Shown here: positions 1-16,300 of the stretch, in pieces
Layout of the letters: each line of letters opens with the position of its first letter
How positions within the stretch are numbered: position 1 is the stretch's first letter
Source of the DNA: Epinephelus fuscoguttatus
Lineage: Eukaryota > Chordata > Actinopteri > Perciformes > Serranidae
Direction: 5' to 3'
NCBI RefSeq assembly: GCF_011397635.1
Contig: NC_064773.1
Location: 27,875,449-27,939,448 of the forward strand
Length of the DNA stretch: 64,000 nucleotides
The notes under the pieces: model-generated
The model's database searches: none
What the model was told of the DNA's origin: nothing
Seen by the model: only the letters and a program-made list of their open reading frames with translations
Translations under genes and position numbers: made by a program

Positions 1-235
1 GGTTTAGGCCACATGTGAGGAAGTTCTCTCATGGCCTTCTTGAGATATCATGTTCACAAGAATGAGACTGATACAAGATCATGGTGACTTTTGACCACCA
101 ATATCGAATCAGTCATCCTTGAGTCCAAGTGGACGTTTGTGCCAAATTTGAGGGAATCCTCTTAAGGCCTTTTTGAGATATTGCATTTACAAGAATGGGA
201 CAGGTGGACAACCTGAAAACGTAATGCCTGTGGCC
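1..235. repeat. Dispersed fish repeat, copy 1
   Basis: This lies in the osgep intron at the window edge. The words 'gagtccaagtgga', 'tgtgccaaatttga', 'ttttgagatattgc' and 'ttcacaagaatg' recur in the same order at 61834-62140, so this is a copy of a dispersed multi-unit repeat and not gene sequence. Positions 236-529 show nothing beyond intron and the polypyrimidine tract before the 530 acceptor. Confidence 0.7.
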
Positions 236-529
236 ACAGTTGTCACGGGTGCAGAGGTGTAAAAAGTGCCAGGAGAAGATACGTGCCGACCCCTTGACAG
301 AGGCTTAATATGGATATATTAATTATTAATCTTTGTTTATTAACTTGCACTGTGCCTCTTGTCATTTTGCAAAAGTTGCTCCTGGGCAAAACAAGTTGAG
401 AATCCCTGGTGTAGATGTTAATTAGGCAAATCCTTGAGCTGATACTCTGTTACAATTTGATGCCTACTACTTCATCATTCTTTTATTTCATGCTTCTAAC
501 TGTTTCTTCTTTTTGTCTTTCTTCCATAG

Positions 530-4203
<3,674 letters not shown>

Positions 4204-5324
4204 AAGAACAACATCTTGGTGCTACATAATGTTGATGCAGCGGGTCTGTTACGACGACTCCACTGAAGCAACACTTTAATTCTTTGAAAATTAGGCATTT
4301 TGCTTAATAGAGAGCCAGATTTGGTTCTGAGAATATTTCTTGTGCAGTTACATTTACATATTTGGGAGAACTGTGCTACCCACAAATCTTTCAGGACCGC
4401 CGCTCACTCTAACACAATTTATTCTGCTCAGTAGAAGTGGTGTAGTGGTGAGAAAAGTGTTGCCTGGCTCCCTGCTGACAAGGAACACATTTGGTCACTT
4501 CCAGCACCATCGTTCCCTGTTTCGCCTGAAACAAGGCTGAGCGAAGATGTCAGATTTACAGTCTGGCTTTGACACTTTTAATTGACTGTTTTTTTTCTGT
4601 ATGTCATTGAAACCCCATGTGGTGCAGGATTTGCAGCTCTTGTACAATTATTTGGTGTTAAAAATGTTCAGTTTGTTCAACCACAAATTGTCGGTTCTAA
4701 TGCACTTGTAACAGAGTCCTGCTTCGGGTTGTCTACCAACCAAAAAGGTGATTTGAGGGTGGTATTTGTCTTACTTTTGTTAATGGGTGAAAAAAGAACA
4801 TGCAGGTCAAAGCACAGGTGCTGGGTAATAAATATATTAAAATTAAATGTGTTTTCAAGTTTTTATCCTCTCACTGCTGACCTTGTGTGTCGACTGTCTT
4901 CTGCACCAGCTGAAATATGACATGTTTCTTTTAGGTGTGATACCACCAGGTATGTTGCCTGAAGATGGGCAGCTCAAAATTATGACAATAAGCAAAAAAA
5001 AATCATTAAAAGTGTACTTCCTGGATTATTTTATCTTCTTTTACATGAGTGAAATGTCCCAAAAAAAATCACTTAAACATGCCTATCAGTCATTTATGGT
5101 TATTATAGGATATGTGGTTTAGGTTCAGGATGCAGCTCTTGTGTCAGTGGGTAGGGTCGTGGAACTAGTTGGTCATATGTGCAGCTGGTGAGGGGTGGGG
5201 CTTAAAAATCAAACCCATGCAGGACTCTGACTTGTATTTGTCAGGGAGGGAAACATGGGGGGAACAGAAACATGTGATTTTTAAATGTCAGCCTGTACAG
5301 CAGTAAAATACCACTTTAAATAAA
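4204..5324 (+). other. osgep: osgep 3' UTR region with poly(A) signals
   Basis: Downstream of the osgep stop are AATAAA signals at 4827-4832 and 5319-5324. The first would give a 3' UTR of about 650 nt and the second about 1.1 kb. The facing NUFIP2-like gene has its own reverse-strand AATAAA (read as TTTATT at 5348-5353 and 5358-5363), so the two transcripts end almost back to back. Which signal is used cannot be told from sequence. Confidence 0.55.
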
Positions 5325-5329
5325 AAGAC

Positions 5330-6147
5330 TAAATGGAACGTGTCAAGTTTATTCATTTTTATTAAGCAATACTGTTCACTTACATTCCTCCTCTTTCTCC
5401 AGTGTAATTTTTTTTTTAATTCAATAAATTTTCTTCTCAAAAATCAACATACTGAACATGGTGAGATCCCTTATGGATTCATGAGTAACATTCGCCCGAT
5501 TAGGGAACCAAATAAAAACAAAAAAGAAAAACGGACACAGCATTAAGATCCGACGGGGTAAAGGGTGAACTCTACTGTGCCTTTGACTATACCCCTCTGT
5601 AAACTGAAGACACGGATACACAAGTCCTCTGCATACATTAACCATAAAACTCAAGCAGGTACAAGACATTCTTCTGGTTTTAATTGAAAAGGGGGGAAAT
5701 AAATCACTCTGGTGAGGGTTTCTCGCACACGGAGATTGGTCACAACAGATTTAACAAAGTGCTTGATTGACCACTCGCTTTACAGAGGACAAAGTGATAA
5801 AACTGCAGCTTTCAAAAGGAGGGGAAATTAAATTACAGCTCCTCAGAGATTGTTTCCTTTAAAAAAGACCAGCTCTACACATACAAGCTAAAAATGGTAA
5901 TGAGAGGCGATGAAAACAGGTCTGATTAATTAAGGCAGGCTTTCTGTAAGGCGTTAAAAAAGTCCATTGCTGTAAGATCTCAAAGGAGTTAGTCCAAAGT
6001 GTCTCAGTGTGGCTTTGCGTGAAGACATCATCCTGAGTGCAGTGTGTGTGAATGGGACTCATAAATTTGTCCATCTTTACGTGTTTCAATGTGCATGTAG
6101 GTGTGTGTTGTATATATGTTTATATATCCTTTGGGTTTCTCACACTG
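5330..6147 (-). other. 3' UTR of NUFIP2-like gene
   Basis: On the minus strand the stop codon at 6148 is followed by about 800 nt with no coding potential, ending at reverse-strand AATAAA motifs at 5358-5363 and 5348-5353. It lies immediately next to the distal osgep poly(A) signal on the other strand, so the two genes are tail to tail. Confidence 0.6.
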
Positions 6148-9100
6148 CTAGGCTGGGTGCTCCTGGGCGTCCTTGTACCAGACGACCTTTTTTGGAACTG
6201 CAAAACAGAAAGAGTGTGTCAAAGGGAGAAGTTTGAAGAAAAGAAACATGTAATGACAGGTCCACAAAACTGAAGCCAAAACATCTGAACCACCCCCTGG
6301 TGGCTGGCTGTAGTATAGGTCATACACCCCACCCCTCTAAGTTAGCAGATGGGACATGGGCCAAGCTAAAAACTATATGTACACGTCAAATAATTTTTTC
6401 CCAAAGATGGTTTCTGTCTTTTTAGGTAGTTCTTATAATGCTGATGTTTGTTTTGGTTGTGACTGGTAATTTGATGTTAAGAAGACAGAGCTCGATGTCA
6501 TTATTGACGGCTGTGTACCCGCCAAGCGCCCAGTGCAGGTAGATTTCTGTTTGGCGGGAAGATCTAAGAAGGCTCTCCGCCGCACTGGCAGGTCAATGTT
6601 TGTACCAAAATCGTAATGTAATTGATTGATTGCATTTTTTCCCCTGTTAAAGAGGTTTTTTGGGGGAGTTTTTCCTTATCCGCTGTGAGGGTCGAAAGGA
6701 CAGAGGGATGTCGTATACTGTAAAGCCCTGTGAGGCAAATTGTGATTTGTGATATTGGGCTTTATAAATAAAATTGATTGAATTGATTGATATCTATACT
6801 GAGACCATCTACTGCATTTTGGTGTCATTTAGAGGCGTTCTGCTCCACTACTTGTCTTCTGTCAGTGTCGGAGTTCGACACACTAACATTCTCAAGTGCC
6901 ACTAGCACTGTTCACCACAGGGACAGAAGGTTGATCCACTTAACTATCACTTGCCACCATTTAGCTGCTAGCTCCTGCCATGCTAGTGAATAGTTGATGG
7001 TTATGAGTGTTGCCAATATTTATGAAGGTGGAACACAATAATATGGAGGCTCTGTAGTCTGACGGAAACAAGACGGAAAACTCTTGTTGAGTCCCACGCT
7101 GTCATCAGCAGCACATTCCTTCTATTTTTACCTTTCACAATAAAAGCCACAAACACAAACAACTCGTCACTGCTTACCACCAAAGACAAGATTATTTACA
7201 TGCTGTGGCTGTGGTGATGAGTTGCTCAATGTAGTGAAATAATCTGCTTCAGATTTTGCTCTGGCCTCTTCTTTACATTTGTATTCAACATAAGACCTTA
7301 TTATCTCATTGGAATACACTGGGACAAATGTATATGTGACAAAAATTATTATTTTGGATGGTTAAAAAAACTTGACCAATAGATTGTTCATCTACCAGTC
7401 CTTGTGGCTAGTGAGTCAAAAAGTGATTCGACACTGCCAACAACCTTGGGTATTTACACATCTATACAGCTGAAGTCAGTTCAACATTTCATAACTATTT
7501 CAGTCTTGCTCAAAAAAAAAACAAACAAAAAAAACAGTAAACATACCTTTTTTCTGTTTGTTACAGGTAGCATTCCATTCTAAGGAAACAAAAACAGAGT
7601 CACTGTTAGAATTATTGCACCGAAATTATCATTTTAAATTAAAAAAGAACAAAAAATCTGGCAGGACACAGTCTTCAAAGCTTCTCATAACTCATACCTC
7701 TACTGTGATAGTTCAAAGCCTCCACTAGATGGCGACAACTAAGCAGCAGCTTCCCGTTGCTCTCGTCCACCTCTTGGCGTGTGGTGGGGGTGATGGAGGT
7801 AGCGACTGGAATAGGCGTTTCTTCGGGAGGCTGGACTGTCAGAACTGTCTCGATCAACTGTAGGTCTGCTGACTGTTCAGCGTCTGTGGGCTGAGGAGGG
7901 GGGGCAATGGCTGCGGGGCGAGGGCTGGAGCCCTCTGTGGCCGGCCTCGCCTCACTGATGAAACTGAGACCCCACTGGTTCTGTAGCAGCACACCGATGG
8001 CGGGGCGGTCCTCCTCCAGCCCGCCGCTTGTTGCTCCCGCCTTCACCTTGGAGGCGTAGCTGACAGCAGGCTGCAGCTTGGCTGGGCTGTCCTGCACTGG
8101 GAAGGCAGGTGGGGGCTTGAGCAGTGACAGACTGTCCTCCACCCACCTCTCCTTTTGGTTAACCTTTTGTGGCCGCTCGCTTATCCGGCCGACCCCCTTC
8201 TGACTTTCCCTGCGGAGGCTGCGGCCTTTGTGCTGCTGGCCTTTGCGTTCTTTTTCCCTGCGGAAGCTGAAGGTGTGCGTGTGGCCGGGTGCGATCAGGT
8301 CGCCCTCGGGTGAAAGCTGACGGGGCTGCTGGTCACTTCCGGAGATGCAGCCACCACCACCACCTCCACAGTTGCCTGAGCCGGGAGAAAGGCGACGGTT
8401 GCGAATGTGTGGCTCTGAGTTGGTGGTTGCGACAAGAACTGCTGGGTCACACAGGGTATCGGACTCACACACGGTGTTGCTGGCTTCCCATGTACCTAAA
8501 AGAGATGTTGACATGTCAGTAATATCCACTGTTGTCACATCCTACTTGAACATACCACGAAATATCACACATGCCACAAACAAGTTCTGGAGAACATCAC
8601 AATTTAGACTAAGCCTTAAGAGCTGTAAGCTCCAAAACCTCTCTCAGGCTTGTTTAACAACAGTCTTGAGTTCAGTCTTGAGCGCACTATGTGTCCAAAC
8701 AGGTGTTTCACACCACAGGATCCTTCACTTGCCACTGCTTTATAAACGGTCTTTGCATTTGGCTGTTTCATATAAACAAACATCAGGGGTGGGTGACACA
8801 CTCTCATGTGACTTCACTGAGCCAGTAGAGTTTACACAGAACAACAGTTGCCTGTATTGCTGCCTGTTTATGAAGTAGTGTAGAAATGAACAAGATGACC
8901 CCATATTGAATTAACAGGATCAAGCAGCTGGGAGAAAAAACACAAATCCCAATTGTCCAGTGAGTGTGTGGACCATTGTAGTGCTAAAACAATTAGCTGA
9001 TGAATCCACTACTCACCTGAGAGACAACGGCCAACAATTCTGATGAGCCATTTCCCTGCTATCCATCTATATGATTAATCCTCTATTATCGAGCAAAAAT

Positions 9101-11533
9101 GTTGGGTCCCAGCCTTTAAATGTTAAACTGGCACAATTTCCCTCAGCCTTGTCATTGTAAATTTAAAAAGTTAGGGGTTTGAAGTGTTGAGTCAGACAAA
9201 ACAAGCAACATAAAATCTCCTGAGGCTCTCAGATCAGTTCAGATCAAATACAATCTGATTTATCAAAGATGTAAATACCAGTTAGCCCCAGGCCTGTTTA
9301 AGTGTCATCAGTGTTTAAATAAAACTACTTGCTGGAAAGTCTCAGGGAGCTCACTGACTGCAGCCTATCACAGCTTCTTATACCTATCACATACACCTCA
9401 GCATTACTGATCACACTGTTGTTTCGGAACAGTGTGTTATTCAGTAAATGGCTCATCGCGACAGGGAATGATTGGATAACTTACTGTTTACAGGAGGGCT
9501 ATCTGTACCTATTCACTCACCTACTGCACGATACACACCCTCACATAAGCATACATTTATACTACAGTTCATACTGTACACACTGTCCTGTTCGGTATTT
9601 ATATTTATACCACTGTCTATACTGTACATACCAGTTCTATAATGTATACACCTATTCATATCATGCCTCCAGCTCTTGTTCTGGATATAATATTTACTAT
9701 TAGCACAACTTTTACATGTCCTGCATTTGTTTTTATACTTACCTGCACTGCTTACTATGTTCTACTGTACATGTATCTTAGAATATTCATATCACTACTG
9801 CAGTTTATCCTCAGTTACTAAGACATGCTTAATGAGGATGAAGGGATCTACTCTATCTAATCTTTGCTCTCTTAGCACAGCAGAGGTCCTCAGTTACAAA
9901 TATCTCAATGCATTTTCATTGGTTTCACACAGATTAACTGTGTTAAACAAAAGGAAAACATCTATTCACAGCTGATAGAAATGACTTGCATAACTGTAAA
10001 TCTCTAATGCACCCTTGTGAAACTCATTTGTGTAATTCTTCTATCAGCAATCAGTCCATATCCATATATAAAAGATGCAACCTTTGTGTTGCTATTTGCA
10101 AGCATGGATCGAAGAGGCCAACGGCATGTACAAATTAATGATTAATTTAATAAAAATGAATGACGAAATATGTCTTAGAATTTCATCAGGGCATCTAAAA
10201 AAATAGAAAGTGCAAGTGTAGAGTGTGGCAAGGTTTGGTATCTCTGGTAAAACCATCTTTGGAGAACAGAATACAACTCATACTGTGATATGCTGTCTTG
10301 CCTTTTATGGCAAAGACTGTAACTATGCAATGTGTCAACAAATGGCACAGGCACATAGCACCTATTGAGGTTGAATCGATCCATACCGACAGCTGTATTT
10401 TATATTTTGCTGTCCAATGTATAATGATTGATCGAAACAAGATGTATTGATTGATATAAATATTTGTTTTGTAAGTGCTTCAGTTTCGGTCTGTGTGTGG
10501 ACTGATCTGAAAATGTAACATCTGCAAAATAAAGGTGTTCAAGCAAGTGATTAAAAAAAAAAAACATACTGTTCATACTACTTATACTGTACATATACTG
10601 TGTGTATACACATTCTATTTATTCTATTTTTATTCGGTAAATTCTGTACATTTGATTTTTTCATTTCTGGTTAGCTGCTAAACTGTTGTTATCTTAGTAG
10701 CTTTACTAGATAAAATGACAAAGGTAAATCTAATCTATCCTTGCTGAACCCCTTTCTGTCCACATGGCACAGACAGACAAACAAACCCATCCATGATTAC
10801 ACGTCGTCGTTTTTCAAAGCACGGCAACTGAAAATAAAATACGTCCTCGACTGTGAAACTCCCAACAGGTGCTCTGCAGGGTTACAGAACTTGTGGGGCC
10901 ACAAATTTAGATGCAACACTCAAAGCGATTATGAAATGGATACACCCGGCCTGAGCAGCGTGCCCAATCCAAACCGCCACATTTCAAATAACCTGGTATG
11001 GTAACGTTAGTTACCAATCCAGGGAGCCCGTCTAAAACACCGTGACCGAAACTAGCTCAAACAGACTCTTCATTTTCTGGCTTAAAGAGTAACTTGACTA
11101 CTTTGTTAACGTCCCTTCGGATCAAACAACACGCTGTGATTCTTGTGTGCGGTGCTGGCAGCTAACGAGACAGCCGAAGCTACGAGCCAGCACCGGTGTT
11201 AGCAAACTTTAATTAGCAGCGTCATGGTGCGGCGAATAAAACTCGACGGTTTACAGTATCTGCCGTTGCAGCATGGTCAGTGTAGTTCAACAACATCTCA
11301 ACAACTGCTGTCGTCCACGAAATGGCTCTATTTTTACCAAATGGTTGAATTAACAGCTAGCTAGCATGTTAGCCGAAGTCAAAGTTTCGTAACCGTCCAT
11401 TCAAAGGCTGCTATCGATACCTCTAGCATAGATGCTAACACCGTCGGCAGGACAACAAAATACGCTCTCAAAGTGAACTATTTCGGTCAGATATGTCACA
11501 AAGTTGTATAAACTTACCTGTTTTGATATGCAT
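6148..11533 (-). CDS. NUFIP2-like protein (short nuclear FMRP-interacting protein 2 homologue)
   Basis: Four coding exons on the minus strand join in phase: 11518-11533 (ATG), 7698-8495, 7547-7579 and 6148-6197 (TAG at 6148-6150), giving 298 residues. Three blocks match human NUFIP2 as I remember it. 'LLKPPPAFPVQDSPAKL' followed by 'VSYASKVKAG' corresponds to LFKPPPVFPVDNSSAK..ISYASKVK. 'LLQNQWGLSFISE' corresponds to IFQNQWGLSFINE. The C-terminus 'PKKVVWYKDAQEHPA' corresponds to PKRIITYNEAMDSPDQ. NUFIP2 binds RNA and FMRP and is found in nucleus, cytoplasm and stress granules; whether this relative does the same is inference. It lacks the long His/Gln-rich N-terminus and is under half the usual ~695 residues, with a Gly run (GGGGGG) and basic stretches. 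The start is the only ATG in a short CpG-bearing first exon followed by a good donor (CAG|gtaagt) in the right phase. A small undetected exon between 8.5 and 11.5 kb cannot be excluded. Confidence 0.8.
6478..6790 (+). mobile_element. LINE 3' end fragment with ATTG-type tail
   Basis: This lies in an intron of the NUFIP2-like gene. It contains 'ggggagtttttccttatccg', then 'gatattgggctttataaata', and ends in a degenerate (ATTGA)n tail at 6773-6790. A short conserved 3' region followed by a simple tail is typical of truncated L2/CR1-type fish LINEs. No ORF remains. The subfamily cannot be named without a repeat library. Confidence 0.65.
8496..11517 (-). other. Large first intron of NUFIP2-like gene
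   Basis: This is an AT-rich 3-kb intron. Stretches rich in 'tactgtacata'-like words (about 9540-9800 and 10564-10640) suggest a degraded, possibly interrupted repeat. I found no exon with both splice sites and coding potential. A 177-codon plus-strand ORF starting at 8345 is mostly the complement of the NUFIP2-like exon. Confidence 0.4.
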
Positions 11534-11720
11534 GTCTTTTCGTTGAACGTGTCGCGGAAGCTAAACCGTTTAGTAACTTTTGTTTACAGCGTTATGATAA
11601 CGACGGCTCGCTGGATGAGTCGTGTGTGGCCACCCGGAAGCGACACGAGAATGTGGGTGGGACCGGAAGTCCTTGCAGATAAGCGGTCCGGCGGGAAACT
11701 TGGAGGGAATTTTGGTATTC
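11534..11720 (-). promoter_or_regulatory. Probable promoter of NUFIP2-like gene
   Basis: CpG dinucleotides are locally enriched around 11540-11700. Two CCGGAAG-type ETS motifs (near 11633 and 11663, plus strand) lie just upstream of the minus-strand start codon at 11533. This is the usual layout of a TATA-less vertebrate promoter. No matching plus-strand gene was found, so bidirectionality is not supported. From 11721 to 12318 nothing else is recognisable. Confidence 0.45.
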
Positions 11721-12318
11721 AAACCATTCAAACCCAACCAGATAGTTAACCACGTGGTAACAGGGCTGTATATTCATGATCGGGAATTTTCTTCAAAAGG
11801 TATTTGTATAATAAATAGCCAAGATTATTTACGTAAAACATTTTGCCGACCATCAACACATCAAAAGCTGTGGAAAGGAAAGAATGGAGACAAATTAGAC
11901 CTTATGCAGGTGTGTGCTGCACAGCAAAATAGGCTATCATTCCTGTTTCGTCACACAGATGAGACAGCCATATTAAGAGTCTTAAATATGATGTAACTCT
12001 TTTCATGACTTATTTAGCTCTAAGCTCTGTCATTTTACATCAGTCTTGAGTGGATCACAGACATCTTTCCCCTGTAACTCCTCCCTCTCATTGTTTTCCT
12101 AAATGTTAACACCCCAAAGACAACCTTTAATCATTCTACATACATAGAAACCTGTAAACAGTCACACAGTGGGGAGGAAGTATGCAAAGCCTGGCCAATT
12201 AATGACACTGCTGTTCTAATTTTCCACATGACAAGTTATTCACATCACTACAATGATGATTGTTTAAAGCAAAGAATAAGCTATTAATTATCACAAGAGA
12301 CAAGGATGGAAAACTCAC

Positions 12319-12399
12319 CTTGGATAGCTGAGAAGCCATCAAACGCTTCATCTCTGTCTCACCCGCAGACTTCATTCTCTGCTTCACCTTCACTTCCAT
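12319..12399 (-). other. Orphan candidate coding exon, weakly ENY2-like
   Basis: On the minus strand, ATG at 12399 opens 27 codons that end in AAG|gtgag, a good splice donor. The peptide contains KQRMKSAGETEMKRLMASQL. With one gap this resembles the start of the ENY2 helical domain (SAGA/TREX-2 factor; [21 protein letters not shown] in human, from memory). I could not find following exons encoding the rest of ENY2 between here and 11.5 kb. It may be a decayed gene fragment, an alternative 5' exon of a neighbour, or chance. Confidence 0.2.
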
Positions 12400-13316
12400 G
12401 AATCTTCATTTGTTCATCTGTGGTCAGTCTGGCTTCTTTTCTAGTCCTGTTTCTCCCTCCTAATGTCCATTTTTCTCTGCTCTTTGCTTGGCTTTATCAC
12501 TGTTCCCGCATTCTCCACCTCATCACTTTGATCATTTATCTTTTGCATGGTCTCTATGTCATGTTATCTACAACCACTCCTCCCCAACTTTTAACATTTA
12601 AAGCACAGAGAGATATAGAGTGAATTAACTTGTATTAACTAGAACCTCATTCCTGAATTGTTTTATAGGAAACTTAAAGAGTCTAAAATATTAATTCAGG
12701 TCAACTGATTGCCATCAGGCTCCTCCTGTTTTCAGGCTCCTCTAATGTGCAGGACCTTTCACATTTTATGTTTGCTAATTTTGAATCATTTCAAAGTGAG
12801 TCGAATTCTGTCACTCTCCCCGGGGCCAGACAAACATGTCAGGGCTAAGATGTAATATAAGGTGTCCCGACACAACTGTGTTTCTTCTTCATTTCATCAC
12901 TCAATTACAGTATAACTTTAACTCTTGAGGAGGCCATAAAGTGCCAAAATAATCCCTTTGATTTGGGCACCTTAGTAACTCACAGACCTATGTTACTTTA
13001 TTTAGGGGGAATGCTCCTTTAATTCTTGATGACACCTTCTTTTCCTAAGAAGGTTGAATACACGTATTGTGAGTCACTGTGAGCATAAGCATCTGCTAAT
13101 TAATGTAATCTGATGGATTCATCTGTTTGAGTCCATCAACAGCCAACAAGCATCAAAAAACTTGTTCAAAAAACATCCATACTTTTTCAAAAATCGTTCT
13201 TGTGCAGTAAATCGTCATCACAATAAAAAATAAAAATTAAACTATTTAAAGACAGTTTTTATTTTTTAATGACAACGCAATATCTTCTTATAAATGCATC
13301 ATTAGCTCCTGACAGC
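12400..13316. other. Intergenic and 3' UTR DNA
   Basis: This separates the orphan exon from the zinc-finger gene stop at 13317. On the minus strand it should contain the zinc-finger gene 3' UTR; a TTTATT at about 13258-13263 would read as AATAAA shortly after the stop. No other feature is visible. Confidence 0.4.
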
Positions 13317-16300
13317 TCAAAGACTAAATGATTCCACAATACCCTTCTCCATGTGGGTACGCATGTGTCTCTTTAGCCTCGTAGACGTGGAGAAACTCTT
13401 CTTACAGAACAGACAGCTGTGTGGCTTCTCACCGGTGTGTGTTCGGATGTGCATGTTGAGGTCAGATGAGCATCTGAACCTCCTCTCGCAGTAGGAGCAG
13501 GGATAAGGCCTCTCTCCTGTGTGAATCCGTTTGTGGAGAAGGAGCTCGCCAGAGGTGAGGAAGGTCTTCCCGCACTGGGAACACTGGTGGGGCCGTTCGC
13601 CCGTGTGAGTCAGGTTATGTCGGACCAGCGAGGTCGACTTGGCGAACCTCTTCCCACAACGGGAGCATGCAAACGGACGCTCTCCCGTGTGTGTGTTGAG
13701 GTGTTCACTCTGAGCCCGCTTGGTTTTAAAGCTCTTCGGACACTGTGGACAACTGAACGGCCTGAAGTTACTGTGACTGCGCTGATGCCGCACCAGCTCT
13801 CCATGTGTGAGGAACGTCTTCTCGCAGGTGGTGCAGACGTACGGCCTCTCACCTGTGTGGGTTCTTTCATGGCGTGTAAGGCTGGCCAGCTGGGTGAAGC
13901 TCTTCTCACAGTAGGAGCACTGGAAAGGCCGCTGGCCGTTGTGAGTCAGCAGGTGCCTGTTAAGGATCTGGAGCTGTGTGAAGCTCTTCCCACACTCTGT
14001 GCAGGGGTATGGACGCTCCCTGGTGTGGATCTGCTGGTGCTTATTCAGAAGCCACACATGCGTGAAGCTTTTCCCACACTCGCAGGCAAATGGCCGCTCG
14101 CCGGTGTGTTTCATCTGGTGCCTCTTGAGATCAGACGCTCGGCTGTATATCTTCTCACATAGGGGGCATTTGTACTGTCGCCTCACCACATGCCTCTGCC
14201 TGTGCTTCAGCCGCTCCAGGATGCTGCTGAAGCTCTCACCGCATTTTTGGCATTTGTACTGTCCGCCTCCTTTCTCTGATGTCTCCTCTGCTACCACGAC
14301 CTCTGTCGTTAGGTCAAGGGGAGGGTTGCAAGTCTGTCCGCAGGCGGTCCGTTCGAAATGCAGCTTGAGCAACCCCATCTGTGTGAACCGTTTCCCACAC
14401 TCAGAACAGAGGAAGGGTCGTTCTCCAGTGTGAATGCGCTGATGTCTGGTCAGATCCCAAGAGTTCCTGAAACCCTTCTTACATTCCTCGCAGGTGTACG
14501 GGCGCTCACCTGTGTGTGTCCGCCTGTGACGAGTCAAGTCTGAGGCGCGTGTGAAAGTTTTGCCGCACTCCTGGCACATGTGAGGGTCGGGCCTGTCGTG
14601 GATGGGGAAAGGCTTCGGAAATGTGGGACGCTGGGCCTTCTTCTTGGGGACTTCACTTGTCTCTGCAGACTTCTGGAGTTTGCTGTACTGCTCAGGGTGG
14701 CTGTGCTCAATGTGCTGCAGCAGGTAGGACTCCTGCATGTGGAAGAACGGACACTCGGAGCAGGCGAAGACCTGGGTGGACATCTCCACAGTGGTACCTG
14801 TGCAAAACAGAATACATCAGTAGTCGTTTAATGTTTTCCTCAAATGTGGGGAACTTCTTGTTGTTTTGTTGTACAAAAGTCCCTTTTATCTGCAACATTG
14901 CTGAGTTCAGAACACAGTTGAGGCTGTGATATCTGGCCTTTACATCTACATCTCTTATATGACCACAATAAGCTGGCTAGAAAGTGTCCACACCAGTCAT
15001 TTCTTATGAAGATCCGTCTATCTGTCATGTTTTGGCCATCAGTATCTCAGCAAGCCTCAGGTCAACAGTGGGTCAGACAGTCTGATGATCTACTGAATCT
15101 CATCTGATTAAATCTGTTCAGTGTCCTGCTCAGTTATCTCCTACCCTGGTTGTTTTCATTTATTTTTTTACTATTTCTGGTGTCACAACTGAATGAGTGT
15201 AACATAATGATTTATTTGCGAAGTACTAGCAGTGTTTTCTACGCTGCTATGCTGAGATGCATTATTACTGAATCACTGTTTCATGATTGCAAAATGTTCT
15301 GACAAAATAAACGTCAATACAGAATTTCTGAAGAAAGCTGAGGCACTCAAGAGGTTAATTTATTTAGAAAGCCTTTAATATCTCATGGCTATTTAGTCAC
15401 AGTAGCAGCTGAAAACATGCCTACACCTTTCAGCCATTACAGTGTTTACATCCTTAATGCCTCAAATGCCTCAGATTTCTACAACAATTCTAAACTGAAG
15501 AGCACCAGAGGGACGTCTTTTTCACACCTTCACAATAACAACGGCTCATCTGGGCAGCTTATACCAACATTTTCCTTGAGCTCAGGTTTTAACCGTCCAC
15601 ACAAAAACATGAGGTACATTTTAAGATTAATCCACTCAGGGGAACGTTTTTCCGGAACGGCTACAAATTTAGGTGAAAAAATGCCAGCGTACTGTGGACA
15701 GACAGCCAAAACAGAAAAAGCTATGTTTTTTAATTGTGTGTGTGTGGACCCTGCTCTTGGAGACACATTGACTAGACCCTAAATATTATTTCCTGGACAT
15801 TATTTACATGTAACAGTTCTTATTTGATTGCAGTTACATATTAAATATAAGCAGCAAAAGATAAAACGTAGTACGTAGTAGAGAGGTGACAGACACCGCT
15901 GAGATGTTATAGTCTGCAGGGACATATTTGGCAAATATCAATCCCATATGATCTGGACAGTAACAAAATATTAATATTGTTCTTTGACATTAAATTGTCT
16001 CCACCATGACTTGTTGACAGCCTTGCACCTTATTAGCTAAACATGTAAAACTAGAACTACCACCTCGCCTTAGTAAACCAGTTAAGTTGGAGTTATAGTT
16101 TCTGGCTCACATGGAGCCAATAAAGTAGATAATACTTTAAATATTGATGTATGGCAGATGTACAATGTATGTATGAGGAATACACGGATGTACAACAGGA
16201 CAACCTGAAAACACAATACAAAGCCCCCGTGTGCACAGTGGGTTCTATAATACATTATTGGATTAAAGTGGGTGACAGAAAGGGGGGAGACATGGCCAAT

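Noticed and set aside
8345-8878. 177-codon plus-strand ORF
   Set aside because: Its first part is antisense to the NUFIP2-like exon and the rest is intron; the composition is His/Pro low complexity at the start and random after.
9329-9703. 124-codon plus-strand ORF rich in Tyr and His
   Set aside because: It arises from a degenerate 'tactgtacata' repeat; no homology or splice context.
13521-14929. Several plus-strand ORFs of 61-213 codons opposite the zinc-finger exon
   Set aside because: They are the complement of a GC-rich, strongly coding C2H2 exon and show no protein family features of their own.
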